Origin: Paracyclopina nana
Lineage: Eukaryota; Arthropoda; Copepoda; Cyclopoida; Cyclopettidae
Reading direction: 5' to 3'
DNA length: 64,000 nt
NCBI GenBank assembly: GCA_019096065.1
Contig: JAGUCH010000003.1
Span: forward strand, 1,240,001 to 1,304,000
The stretch's first letter is position 1, and the number at the start of each line of letters is the position of its first letter. Positions 44,971 to 56,377 of the stretch are shown piece by piece. The notes under the pieces are model-generated. The model worked only from the letters and a program-made list of their open reading frames with translations. It searched no databases and was not told the origin of the DNA. Made by a program: the position numbers and the translations under genes.

Positions 44971-46233
44971 TTAGTTGAATATCACTTGGCCTCGATGCTG
45001 GACACAAGCTTCCTTGACAGCTTCATACCAAGGACTGATTTTAGTATTTTGAAGCAAATCTTGGAAAGCTTCACACCCTTCAATCGCACTCAGAACACCA
45101 TACACAGCCAAGTCAGACAAATCTGAAAAACATAATGTGTGAAAAAAGATAATTACAATAAATTATCGTTTAATACCTGGCTGGTCACCACCCATGAATT
45201 TGGTATTTTTGGCTTTGATTGCTTTCAGCCAAAAGTTGACTTCGTCATACAAGGCTTGTCTGACATCTTCCTTGAGGTTGTGTCGTTTTCGTAGGTTTTT
45301 CCCTATGATCCACATGACAGCTGCACCAACGTAGATAACCAGGTATCTCTCCCAATTTTCAAAGTGGTTAGGCCAGTCTCCAGCTTTGTCAAACCACTGA
45401 AACGCTTGCAGAGCTTCACTTGGCGTACGGTAGACATTGGGGCTCAGGGTGTGAACAAGGGTGTCATCCACCCATTTCCTCCACTTCCTCTCCTCGGTGA
45501 TTGCAGCTTTGTCCTTTGGTGGAGCTGACTCTTGGAACATCAAGAAATACCTATTCATGATTTCCAAAGTGGGCCTCTTGCCTTCATGGTTCCACATTTG
45601 TGGATAGCAATTTAGCATCTCTTCAAGGCCTCCTTTGGGCTTGTCGTACAAAAAGCTGTACAGAGTTGACACGAGAGCTGTCGAGTCCACCAGCTGAAAC
45701 TTTTTGCCGTTTTCTTGCTGGACAACCAAGACAGGGACTTTTTTGTATTTTGTCGACCACTTCATTTGCTTCCTCGTCACAGAGTTTACTTCGATGACGT
45801 CGTAGTTCAGTCCAAAGTAATCAAGAAAAGCACGAGCTTTACAGCAAAATGGGCACGTTTGGTATTGGAACAGAGTGATCTTGAGTTTTGTGGTATCAGC
45901 TGGATTCCTAATTTCTCGAGCCACTTTAAACTGTGGAATTTCATCGGTGACTAGGTAATCTAAGGCCGAAGCTTGTTGGCCTTGAGGTCTGGTGAACAGC
46001 TGGTTTTTCATCTCGTTCTCATCGTACTTGTGTTTGCCATAGGCAAAAATGGCCCCGACTGCAATGCCACCCATGACAATTTTTCCCATTTGGCCTTTTC
46101 TACGAGGTAAAGTAGGCTCACCAGAGTCTGACATAAGTCTTTTCGTAACAATGGCCGAAAAGGCTGGATTCCTACACAAAAAAATGTTTTTGGAGCAACT
46201 GCTCATGGCCTTCATTGCTGCTTGCAATGCCAT
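44971..46233 (-). CDS. PTGES2: Membrane-associated prostaglandin E synthase 2 homologue
   Basis: Two exons, complement of 45177-46233 and 44971-45122 (402 residues). A basic N-terminus and a membrane helix at residues 52-65 (IVMGGIAVGAIFAY) suit mitochondrial or Golgi membrane insertion. A glutaredoxin-like domain carries TCPFCCKARAFLDYFGL with Cys127 and Cys130, the catalytic CPFC of the family. A GST C-terminal-like helical domain follows to the end (LADL-type segment DLSDLAVYGVLSAIEG). Known members isomerise PGH2 to PGE2 in vitro and bind glutathione and haem; the true insect substrate is uncertain. It shares a 187-bp promoter with mRpL17. Confidence 0.92.
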
Positions 46234-46420
46234 GATTTTTCGGCAAGATTGGAAGAATTTTCTGCCAAACTTAATTTATGTAAACAGCGCCAGAGTTACC
46301 AGATGAGATAAATTTCGATCTTGATTTTTACCAAATAATTGTGGCGGTTTTACCAAGCATAATATCTAATATCTGGAATCGCCTTTTTTGTAAATAAACA
46401 AACCAAAAAAAGTCACCAAA

Positions 46421-47082
46421 ATGAACCAGGTAATTGTTAAAGCTTCAAAATGAATTGATTGGTAAGATAGCATTGACTTTTAGGCCGAAATTGCGAAAAT
46501 AGCGTTGAAACTACGCTTCAATGCGAAGCCATACAAGATCAAAAATGTGCAAGGCTACCGTGGAGGATTGGACTTATTGCGAAAGAATGTGACTGCTCTG
46601 TTTCTTCATGAAAGAATAGAAACGACAGAAGTTAGAGCCAATGCAACGAGAAACTACGCTGAAAAGCTCATCTCTGACGCAGTTTTGTATGGGGAAAATC
46701 ATAAACCAACCATGGAAATGGCAACGTGGTGGTTAGATTCGGTAGGTTTCAGAATTTCTTAAAATTTTCTGATTGAAGCATTTGAAGTTTTTTTCAGGAC
46801 AAATCGGCTGTGCACAAACTGTTTAAGGTACTGGTGCCAAGATACCAAGATTTCTCGACGTGCTACACGCGCATATTTTTCTCGCCGCACCGAATTCGCA
46901 CTTTGGAGGAATTTGAAATGCCAACAGCTATGCAGCCAAGATACAAGCTGGCCGTTCTAGAGCTGAAAGGCCACCCTTTCCCAAAGTTCGAATACAGCAA
47001 CACAAGGCCGAATAAGAACCACATTCATAATGTGCTATTAGCAGAAGCCAAAAGAGATATAGATAGGCTAAAAGTTGACTAA
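46421..47082 (+). CDS. mRpL17: Mitochondrial ribosomal protein bL17m
   Basis: Three exons: 46421-46429, 46484-46741, 46798-47082 (183 residues). The first coding exon is only nine bases (Met-Asn-Gln). The core reads RRN-type LLRKNVTALFLHERIETTEVRA, the hallmark of L17, then AEKLISDAV and VHKLFKVLVPRYQDFSTCYTRI. It is a structural protein of the mitochondrial large ribosomal subunit near the exit-tunnel side. The C-terminal extension is usual for mitochondrial forms. The stop is 91 bp from that of the convergent kinesin gene. Confidence 0.93.
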
Positions 47083-47173
47083 AATACAAGTTTGAGTGTG
47101 GTATCACAGCCTTGTTTTTATTCATCTTGGCAGGTATGAGAAGTCTTGATTGAACAAGTATTAGTGGGCAAAC

Positions 47174-50100
47174 CTAGGATTTATGCTTTCGTTTATGGTC
47201 CAGAGATGAGTCGTTGGAAGGCTGCTCTATGATTAGCCTCTTGCCATCGCGCTTCACCTTATTTGAGTCTAAATGATGAATCTCCTTCTGAGCTCTTCTT
47301 TGAAACTTCTTGACGTCAGGGTCGACGACCACTTCCTCGTCGTCGTCATCTCGTCTGTCAGAGCCCTTACCAGGCTTTCCATATGTCTTGCAGTACATTT
47401 CGTAAAACTTCTTGTACCGCTGAGCTCGTTCTTGTTCGTGGTCTCTTTCCTCTTCAGCTTTCATTAGCCTTCGCTCAAGTTCATGTACTCCGGACGACTT
47501 CGCGAGGAGTCTCATTTTCTTCGAGTACTCATGCTTTTGAACTTCGAATTTGTGCTTAAAGTCCAGCTCACTCATGACGACTTTGTGGTGGAGATTTTGA
47601 ATATATCTGTAGTAGTCTTTGACTTGCTTTTCCATTGCTGACAATTGACGATCCTTGGCACGTCCTTCGATTTGAAGGTCGATCGACCTATGCAAAAATG
47701 CTTGCAATAGAGATTTTGCCTCGCTTGAAGTTAATTGCTCTAACTGAGCCGCGAGAAACTTTTGCTCGTCAGCGTTGTCAACATGAGCCTACAAGAAACA
47801 AACATTCCAATTAGTATATCTTATAAGAAGAAAAAATTAATGTTCCTCTGTTTTAGAAAATTTACCTTTTTGACAATGTGACCAGTCAAGAGGACATTCT
47901 TCTCATCAATTGCCATGTCAATAGCCTCAAAGAGGACGTCAATTTCAACGAGTCTCTTCTCGTGCTCCAGGGTGAAAGTCTCAGGCTTGACTCTAAGATC
48001 ATCATTGGCTAAAGCTAACCGACAATGCTGGCATTGATGAGGCTCTGGCCGCAAATGCTCTTTGTAATGCTCCAAAAGATGACGTTCTTCGGCAATCTTG
48101 GCCTTGTACGACCTAAGCTCTTCGATGCGCCCCTTCACTTCTTCATTTTCAGTGCCCAAAGTAGGTTTGGCTTTGGCTATCATATTGTCCTCCTTGAAAG
48201 ACAAACGAATCAGCTGTGATTCAAGTTGGCTGATTTTGAGCTGATCTTGCTGTAATTCCATCTCTAAATTCGCCTTCTTCTCCATCTCTGCAGCAAGCTT
48301 CGCCTCCATCTTTGCCTTTTGCTCTTTTAGGTTCTCATAGCTAGGAGTTGACGAGAAATTATCATCTTCCTTCTTTGACATGACGCTCAAACACGACTCC
48401 ATATGCTCCATTTTCTTGCGCAAATCAGCCAGCTTTGACCTCAAATTGTCGACTTTAGCTCGATGCTGGAAACTAATGTGACCCTTGCTGCGACCTTCAG
48501 CCAAGGCCAGAGACCTTTGAGCAGATCTCAATTGTTTTCGAATGGAGCTAGATTCCTGTTGAAGATTTTCCATTCGACTCTGCAAGAAAAAATTAAAAAT
48601 TAGCATTGCAAAAATTCTAGAAATTCTTTACCTCTAACGACTGCCTAGCTTGCCTCATTTCAAGGCTAGACTTGGCAACCTCATCAAGGATAGCATCCTT
48701 GACGCGAATCACCTCATCCAAAGCCAATATCTGATTTTGCACTTCTTCTAGGGTTGTAGTCAGGTCACTTAAATCGCTCTGTTTCTTCTCAAACTCAGTT
48801 GGTATTTTATCAAAGTGGGCAGTGTTGAGCAGGCCCTCGATAATCTTGTCTTGGTTGTCATTTTGAATTTGGTCAACTGATTGCTTGAACTGATGAAAGA
48901 GTTCATCAGAGGCGGGAACTTCATCATCATCGTCTTCCTCCCTCTCTTCATCAGAGATAATGTCAGAGTTTTCAGAGTCAAAGTCCTCATTGTCGCTATC
49001 ATCAAAAGACGAGCTCAATGATGAAAACGAGGATTTCCTATTGGTGCTAGAATCATGTTCAGATTCTTCTAATATCGAGTCCAGAGTCTTTTGTATCAAG
49101 GAGGATTTTCGACTTTTTTCACTTTTTGCTGAAGGCTTGCTGCTTTGGGATGAAGGCTCTTTGGTCTTCGTCGACTGTTGCTCACTTGGTGCTAGAAGAA
49201 ATACCATCAGAATAAAAGAATTAAAAGGATTTGCCAAATAAACTCATTACCATCTAGGTTTAGCGGTAGTTGATTTTCGTTGCTCGCTAAGTACATTTGT
49301 ACATTTAATGGGCTCTTGAGATCCATGGTGCTTGAAGAGCCAGGAGAACTCAAGATTGGAATAAATGGAGAACTTGAATTTAATGGCACTTGTACTTGCT
49401 GTTGCTGCTGCTGCTGTTGTAGCATCAACATGTATGCATTCAACATTTGTTGCTGCTGCACTAAAAATTGTTGCTGCATCAAATATTGTTGAACTTGAGG
49501 GTCATGGTTGTTGATCAAATCAGGCATTTTGTTGCTATGGATCATGCTTAGCTCTTCGTCAAAGTCCTCAACAGGAGATGTGATGATATTTGGCAGAGGA
49601 TTGCTTTTGATGTTGGCTGCTCTTTTTGCAAGCATAAGGCAATTCAGGGACTCTTCAAGGTCGGCAACCAAGGGAGAAATGCAACAAACCAAAAGCGTTA
49701 AGGCCCGTCCACCGAAAGCATTCTTAAGCAATCGTGTCAGTAACGAGTCCTCAAATGGAATATGGCTCACATTTCGCCTGGGGTCGCCTAATGCACTTAT
49801 CACATTTCCTAGTGAAAGCAAGCCCAAGTTGACAGAAGAAGACCTGGAAATGGAGAAATGTAAACAACTCTAGTATTTGCTGTTTTTTGAGTGATGAATC
49901 TCACCCTAAAATTAGGTCTGATGGTGCTAAATCAACAAATGTCACGGAGGACTTTTTCTCCACGTTGCTGATTTTTTGCTCCACAGTGATTTTGAAGAAG
50001 TTGTGAGATTTTTCATAGTGGTTTTGTTGCAGCTCTTGGAAGCCTCCTTTCAGCCTATGAACATTGAAACTAGACTCGTAACAGCCCATCACTTCGGCTA

Positions 50101-50721
50101 TGCTAGTGCACTCAATTTCTGTAGCAGGATCCAAGTCTTGAGGCGTAACAAGCATTGACCTTCTTCTTTGTCCAGGAGCCTGCAAATGGTTAAAGCTTAG
50201 TTTATGTATGAACAATTTACACAAAATCAACTTACTAAGAGGTCGCAAATGTCGTCATTGGTCACATCAAAGCTGGACACCTTGACAACCATACTATCTT
50301 CATTGTAGTACTCGAAAATATGCCTGACAAACCTGGGAATGAGTCCCAAGTCACCTTCACTTCGAAGTGGGCCACTGTCAGGCCCGTAAAGGGTGTAAGA
50401 CTTTCCACATCCACTTCCTCCATACGTTAATACAAACAAATCAAAACCATCAAATACCAAAGGCACAAATGGAGCCAAAACTCGAGAGTACACCTCGATC
50501 TGCTCCACTTGTTCGGGCAAGATGTGGTCAAACTTGAACTTTTCTTGAGCAACACAGGGGCCGACCAGACTGAGCTCACAGCCATTTTTGGGGTTCAAAA
50601 CGACACCCCGATTTGGCCCGTGAATTGGGCCCTCTTTTTGGCCTCTTAAACGAACTGCAACAGCCACGGGAACGGGCTCATCTATGTCTTCCTCACTGTT
50701 GTCTTGATTGGGATGAGCCAT
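47174..50721 (-). CDS. cos: Costal-2/KIF7-type kinesin with degenerate motor
   Basis: Six exons, complement of 50236-50721, 49905-50179, 49251-49843, 48632-49191, 47866-48579 and 47174-47788 (1080 residues). An N-terminal kinesin motor spans about residues 15-390. The P-loop is GGSGCGKSYTLYG (101-113) instead of GQTGSGKTYTM. Switch I reads YEKSHNFF instead of SSRSH. Switch II is DLAPSD instead of DLAGSE. A Gln-rich patch (about residue 390), an acidic Ser-rich section and long coiled coils follow. The last segments (SSEAKSLLQAFLHRSIDLQ, HKFEVQKHEYSKKMRLL) match the KIF7/KIF27/Costal-2 tail. Costal-2 scaffolds Fused, Su(fu) and Ci in Hedgehog signalling and does not act as an ordinary motor. 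Assignment to this family rests on the degenerate motor plus the tail pattern; a divergent KIF27 is possible. Confidence 0.8.
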
Positions 50722-50734
50722 TTTCAGGATTTCT

Positions 50735-51190
50735 CGCTAATCACTCCATCTTTTCTGAACAGATCTGAGCTTGAACGACATCCAGGAATTTACGATGGAA
50801 AATATCGTTGAAATAACTTGAAAAGTAAAGAAAAGTCAGGAACAAATTTGAAAAAAGGGAGATGCCAAACTTTTAAAATGTTTAACAAAACATTTGTTGA
50901 CACGCCAGTTACTGCAGTAACTATTTAGTTATAGGCCCGAATGTCATCAAAAATGCCAATTTTTTTAAGCTCCCTTTTTTAGCGAATAAGTTGCTGCTAC
51001 TTCCTGGCTATCAATACCCAAGATATCTTTAAAAGTACACAGAAAAAATTCTTTCTTTGAGTCAATTGACAAGAAAAATGCATCGAACTTTTATGCTCTA
51101 CATAAATTACTTTTTTTCGATAAGTAGATCATCAAAACCATATTCTACGAAAAACCCAGGTTGTCAAATGATATTGAAAATCAAAAATGT
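50735..51190. other. Intergenic region, no gene seen
   Basis: AT-rich interval upstream of the Costal-2 start and downstream of the small ORF; nothing recognised. Confidence 0.5.
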
Positions 51191-51193
51191 GTA

Positions 51194-51735
51194 TTACGAA
51201 TTGCAAGTCACATAATTACATAAGACTCTAGCCATGCCTTTTACAAAATTGAAGCTATCGCCCCACCCCGGATTTGCAAATGGATTCTGGTTACTCTGCG
51301 AAAAATTCAGATTTATAATAAACTGTAGCACTTTTTTAAGGTCTTTGTTATTTACTAAAACATAGTGTCTCGAAACTCTCGGTCTATATTTAGCGGTATT
51401 TTTTTGTATTCGCGACAAGAATTTAAATTAAATGGTACTTGAATTTTTAAAATTAGGAATAAAGGGTTTTTTGAAGGGACAGATAGTTCAAAATGGTCAG
51501 CTTGGGATATTTCTCAGTCTGCTTTTGGACAAATTGTACAGACTTTCTAAGGCTTAAAGGAAACACGAAAATGCTGTAATGATGCAAAATTTCGTCTACA
51601 AGACACACTGCAATTAGCAGGAACGTTCCGAAAAAAATATTATATTCGAAATAATCAATTAGTTACGCCCATTTAGTTTATTATTACCTTGCATGCTGCT
51701 TTTCTCGCATCCATAGGCCTACTTTCCGAAGCCAT
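51194..51735 (-). CDS. Candidate small protein of 49 residues
   Basis: Two exons, complement of 51688-51735 and 51194-51295, joined in phase 0 through a GTAATA donor and a TTTTTCGCAG acceptor. The product starts MASESRPMDARKAACK and ends CNYVTCNS, with a central segment SNQNPFANPGWGDSFNFVK. There is no long hydrophobic helix. The start codon has a good context and lies 115 bp from the divergent UEV gene, so a shared promoter is likely. I do not recognise the family. Clean splice signals with a conserved-looking frame make it more than a chance ORF, but it is unproven. Confidence 0.5.
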
Positions 51736-51849
51736 TTTCTAGAAGAGTGAACAGTGAAATTATTGAAGTGGCCGTCGTCTGAGTTGCTCTCATAAAATCT
51801 TCTCCTGAGTGAATTTAACTTTTCTGGTCCATAAAAGGCGATAATCGAA

Positions 51850-52563
51850 ATGTCTGCCAACACCGGAGCTGCGGGTATTTACAGTTTTCATCCCACCTTA
51901 AGTGGAGCTCTGCAATATTCTAGATAAAAATAGTTTGTCTTTTACAACGCGACGTAGGAATTTCACAGGAAGCCGCTTTGTGGTCACTTTTTTCCCTCTT
52001 TTGCAGTTATGCCAAGAAGTTTCCGTCTTTTGGAAGAGCTTGAAGCTGGACAAAAGGGAGTGGGAGATGGCACCATTTCTTGGGGCCTTGAAAATGAGGA
52101 GGACATTCAATTAAGCCACTGGACAGGCATGATTATTGGTCCACCAAGGGTATGTATCCATTTTTTTTCCTCAAGCCAGTTTTTCCTGATTTCCAGCCAA
52201 TCTGATTTCTCTAAAATCGGTATAATTGTTCTTTCCCCTTGCAGACTGCTTTTGAAAATCGCATGTACAGCCTTCGTCTGGAGTGTGGTCCGGAGTATCC
52301 AGACAAGCCCCCCAGCGTTAGATTCACTTCAAGGATCAACATGAATTGCGTCTCGTCATCAGGAGCTGTAAGCTGCTCAAAGCAATGACTGTCATCAGCC
52401 TTTAAAAAATACTTTTTTCTAGGTGGATCCTCGCATGGTACCGATCTTGCAAAGATGGCAACGTGATTACACTATCAAGACTCTGCTTCAAGAGCTCCGC
52501 CGCCTGATGCTCTTGAAGGACAACATGAAATTGGCCCAGCCTCCAGAAGGTAGCGTATTTTAA
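51850..52563 (+). CDS. Uev1A: Ubiquitin-conjugating enzyme variant (UEV1A/UBE2V)
   Basis: Four exons: 51850-51874, 52007-52149, 52245-52367, 52423-52563 (143 residues, the usual length). After a short leader the UBC-like fold begins [18 protein letters not shown]-style with [19 protein letters not shown], then [42 protein letters not shown]. The position of the catalytic cysteine holds [11 protein letters not shown], with no HPN motif, so it cannot carry ubiquitin. UEVs pair with Ubc13 (bendless) to build Lys63-linked chains in DNA damage tolerance and innate immune signalling. AATAAA lies near 52716. Confidence 0.95.
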
Positions 52564-52767
52564 GAAGAGAGAACTCATACACCAACAAGAAGCATCAAGA
52601 TTATTCGGAACGTATTTCATTTCTCATCACCACCACTCTTCAATGTAAGCAAAAACTATTTCATATTAGGGATGATGTGAAGTTTTTCTCCTCACAAAGG
52701 AAGCTTGAAAATAGTAATAAATGTTGGTTCATGAATTGTACCACAGGTACATGCTATAATCTTAGAT

Positions 52768-55700
52768 TTATCTGAGGCCCTCGCTAAAAACCAGCAAGTT
52801 CACTTCAGGTATTGCTGATTTGTCTGCACAACTGGCCAACTCATTGACTGCAGAGTTTCCTGCCATTTTAAACGCCTGCGGCTGCATCAGCTCAACTCTT
52901 TCAGAGTTGTCACACAGTATCCTGGCCATGGATGCTTTTCTGATTTCTTGCAATTGGGCGGGAGTGAGCCTGGTTTTCTCATCAACTCCCAAGTCATAGA
53001 AGAACCTGTCACCAAACTTGAGCCTGGCAAAAGTGTCTGCAATGATGCACTTGAAAGTTGGCCCCAGAATGGAGTCTCCATGCTTTCTCTCCAGAAATCC
53101 ACCAACGTACAAATCAATGTCGTCCACATTTGTGTAGAGATCCTTGAGCCTTTGCACATCTTCTATTGCAATGTAGTCAGCCAACTCATCAAAGGTCTGA
53201 GCCCTTCCAATGGAACAGACTTCTCTGTAGGAGTTGTACCCAGGTAGACCGTGATCGCGGCCTCTTTGAATATTCAAGGCCACAAGGTCAAGGCCACCAG
53301 AGTTGGCCTTGGATTCAAAAAGGTGGTTGACAATGTCATTTGAAAATGAACTGTCCCATTTATCCCCATGTTGGGTTGTGAGACCCCTGATCAAGTCATC
53401 CATCATGGCTATGATAAGAAAATTAAGAAAATATTTCATCAGTTTTTCTAATCAGGTTCCTTACTGGGATTAGCTTGAAATTGCTGGGGCTTAAAGAATA
53501 TGTCCTTCATGCTCAGGAACTTGGTGGAAGGTATTGACTTTCCAGATTTGCTCAAGACCGGATTTGTCACACTTGTGAAAGCAGAGGGAATGAGGCTATG
53601 GCCAAATCTGAAGGCTGCTGTGGCGAATTCATTGGTCACTCTTGGGTCAAAAGAGTCAAGATATTGGCTAGAGTAGCCTTGGGTTAAAGGCCAAAGGCCA
53701 AAAGTGGTCATCAGCTCCTTGCCAACAATTAGTGGGAGCCATTCATTGTAAATGATGTGCTGATACTCTGCAATGACTATCCTTCTAGTTTCTTGAAAGA
53801 GTCTCTCATCTTCCCATGCAGGATTTTGGAATTGTAAAAATTTTGCTATCCTGTTATGCTCTCTCATCCATACTGTATGCATGACAATCAAATTCAGTTG
53901 CTCATTTGCCCTGACATCACCTGAAAAAGAAGTGAAAAAAAGGGGTGAAATCATTTTTAAGTTTGGTTATTAAATACATATTAGCTCTGGTAACTCTGCT
54001 ACCAGTTAAAAAGTCAACTGGCTTATTGTTTTTGTTACTGCGTATTTGCACCGCACCTGTAAAGAAGCAATGCTTGCAGCCTGAGCAGGCAGAGATTTTG
54101 CTGCTCTCAGCCTCAGCACTGCAAGTGGGTAAAATTCCGTTTCTTGAGCCAGCCTGAGCTGATATTTTCAGCTGACCACCCGCTCCCTTCCTTAGAGTTC
54201 TGGTCGCAGCCTCAGAAGATCCATAAATATTGGAAGCATCGAGCCAGTGAGTAATTTGATTCATTTGTTGCCTCAATTCAAGGCTGCATTTTAAAGATGG
54301 GGAGGAAAGGGATCTTGCAAAGTTCATGCATCTCAGCCTGCCTTGCCAAAATGGGTCATCACTTGGCACCTGGATTGGATAGCACTTGTTAGAATCAAAA
54401 GAGGTAGGGAAGGTCCCATCTTTGTTGCAGCAACTGGCTATTGAGTGGGTTGGGGTATGGGTAATGTCATGGTCAATGAACTGGCCAACTTGCATGACCA
54501 GAACTGTTTGGATTTCATCTGTTCTCTCAGAATTGGCTGTGGTCTGAGCCACAGATGTACTCAATTTCCTTGGTGAGGGTAGTTCAAAGCCATCTTGGCT
54601 TGTTCTTGGCAATCCAAGGGAACCACCTAGAAAATTCCACCTTTTTTATCTTATGCTTTTTTTAAGCCTGAGCTTACTTTACCACTGTACTGAGCTTCAA
54701 GAATTCTTTGAAATGGTGTTGCAGCTCTCCCATAATTTGGCTCTTTGAGGTTATTGCAAGTCCCATCAGATGTTCTAAATTTGCTTGAGGCTACAGTATC
54801 ACAGGAGGGGGCTGGTGTCCACGGACAAGATTGGTCTATTCTTGATATTGTGTCACTGTCAAAAAATCTCAACCCAATGGAAGCAGCCCCAGTTGACTCC
54901 TACAATTGCAATTAAAAATAATCATGCTGCATTGGTGGTACTTGCATGCATTCCTTACTTTTAGCTCATCTGTGACATCTAACAATGCAGTGGCAGTTTG
55001 ATCAATAGCAAAAACCTCAGCTCTAGGCCTGTTAAATGCCAAATGTAATTGTTCTGGTGTTGGCCCATCTTCATCATCTTCTGTAGAGTCAACCACATTA
55101 ACTTCAGGAGATTCCAGCTCCTACATAAATGTCTTTTTAAAAAAATTCATCAGAAATGAGACATGTATCACTTACATCAGGATTGAAAAGTCTGATGCCA
55201 ATGAGGCTTTCTTCAACTTGCTGAATGGAAATGTCTTCTGGTTGGTCAACCTTTTCTTGGTTTTCTGCATTAGAAGCCAATTTCTGTACTATTTGATCAT
55301 CATTTTTTAAGAATGCCTTGCAGCAAGCATGTGTCTGTTTAGAGCAAACTTTTGATTCTTCATCCTCCTTGGACAAATCCACACATGTAGAAGCTGGCTT
55401 ACACATTCCATCTTCACCTGACAACGTTTTGCATTCTTCCACTGTATTGTCAATAGCTTCTTGTTCTTCATCCAATTTAGGCTGATTCTCTGCTAGTTCA
55501 CAATCAGGAGAACAATGGCCCCAAAATCCACCCCCTGTTATATGGAAAACTGTGCCTGGGTATACCTAAATGCCACATCCTATTTACTTTTGTCAGGTTA
55601 ATGCTTGAATTAGGTTAGGTTCTTACATTAGTTGAACACCAAGGAAGCCTATTAGGATCACTTAGTGTGATGCATCCATTATAGGTGATATTTTCATAAG

Positions 55701-55887
55701 TAAATGGGAAGATACAATCAATACCATCAATTGTCTGACAGCCTGTACATCAATTATTCATTTGAGTCCATTTCTTAAAAAGTAGTTTTTGCTTACCTTT
55801 TTCTGAAGCTTCTGGAAATAGAATTCCTTGACCAAAAACCACAACAGAAGCCAAATTGGCCAAGATTGAGAGCTGAAAAAGCCTCAT
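52768..55887 (-). CDS. Secreted heme peroxidase with FN2 and CLIP-like modules
   Basis: Eight exons, complement of 55797-55887, 55627-55742, 55176-55565, 54959-55120, 54683-54899, 54057-54626, 53465-53920 and 52768-53408 (880 residues). Signal peptide 1-19. Residues 40-87 match a fibronectin type II module: C-IF-PF-TY, Cys54, WC66 and FWGHC87. Residues 115-151 hold six cysteines in a C-C-C-C-CC pattern like a CLIP domain (ECKTLSGEDGMCKPASTC, ACC). From about residue 270 an animal heme peroxidase domain follows. The distal His is in GQFIDHDITHTP, the distal Arg in MREHNRIAKFL, the proximal His in AFRFGHSLIPSAF, and QRGRDHGLPGYNSYR is also present. All catalytic residues are intact, so it should use H2O2 extracellularly, in matrix or cuticle crosslinking or immunity. 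The N-terminal pair of modules is unusual for insect peroxidases. Confidence 0.9.
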
Positions 55888-56377
55888 TATGAAGTTGCTG
55901 CACAACAAATTATCAAGACTAAGATTTTTGTGCCCTTCCTTCTTTGAGCCTGGTTACAAAGTGCAGTTCAATGCTAATAGTGTTGTTGGCTTATCTTATA
56001 AAATCCAATGGTGTGCACAAAAACTGGTTTTGAAGTATTTGTACACTACCTGAAATTTGTAAAAGGCTTGCAAATATTAAAGTGTATTTATACACTAGAC
56101 TCTTTAGATCATGCTTGGTGCATTTATTAAAATGATAAGGAGCCTTCAATGGAACCATGGTCCATCTTAATTTCAAATAAATGAGTAAAATTTCACAACT
56201 TGATTAATGCCATTGTAATTCTCAAGAATTTGGGTCTTTGCCATTTATAAAGTACAAAGAGCTTAACTGAAAACAGTAGCTCTCAAAATGAGTTCCTCTA
56301 ACTAAGGGATTTCCTTAAAGACTTTGTCTATAGCAGAAAATAAAAGTTTTAGTGTAGAGAATGCATGGTTGTTTTAT

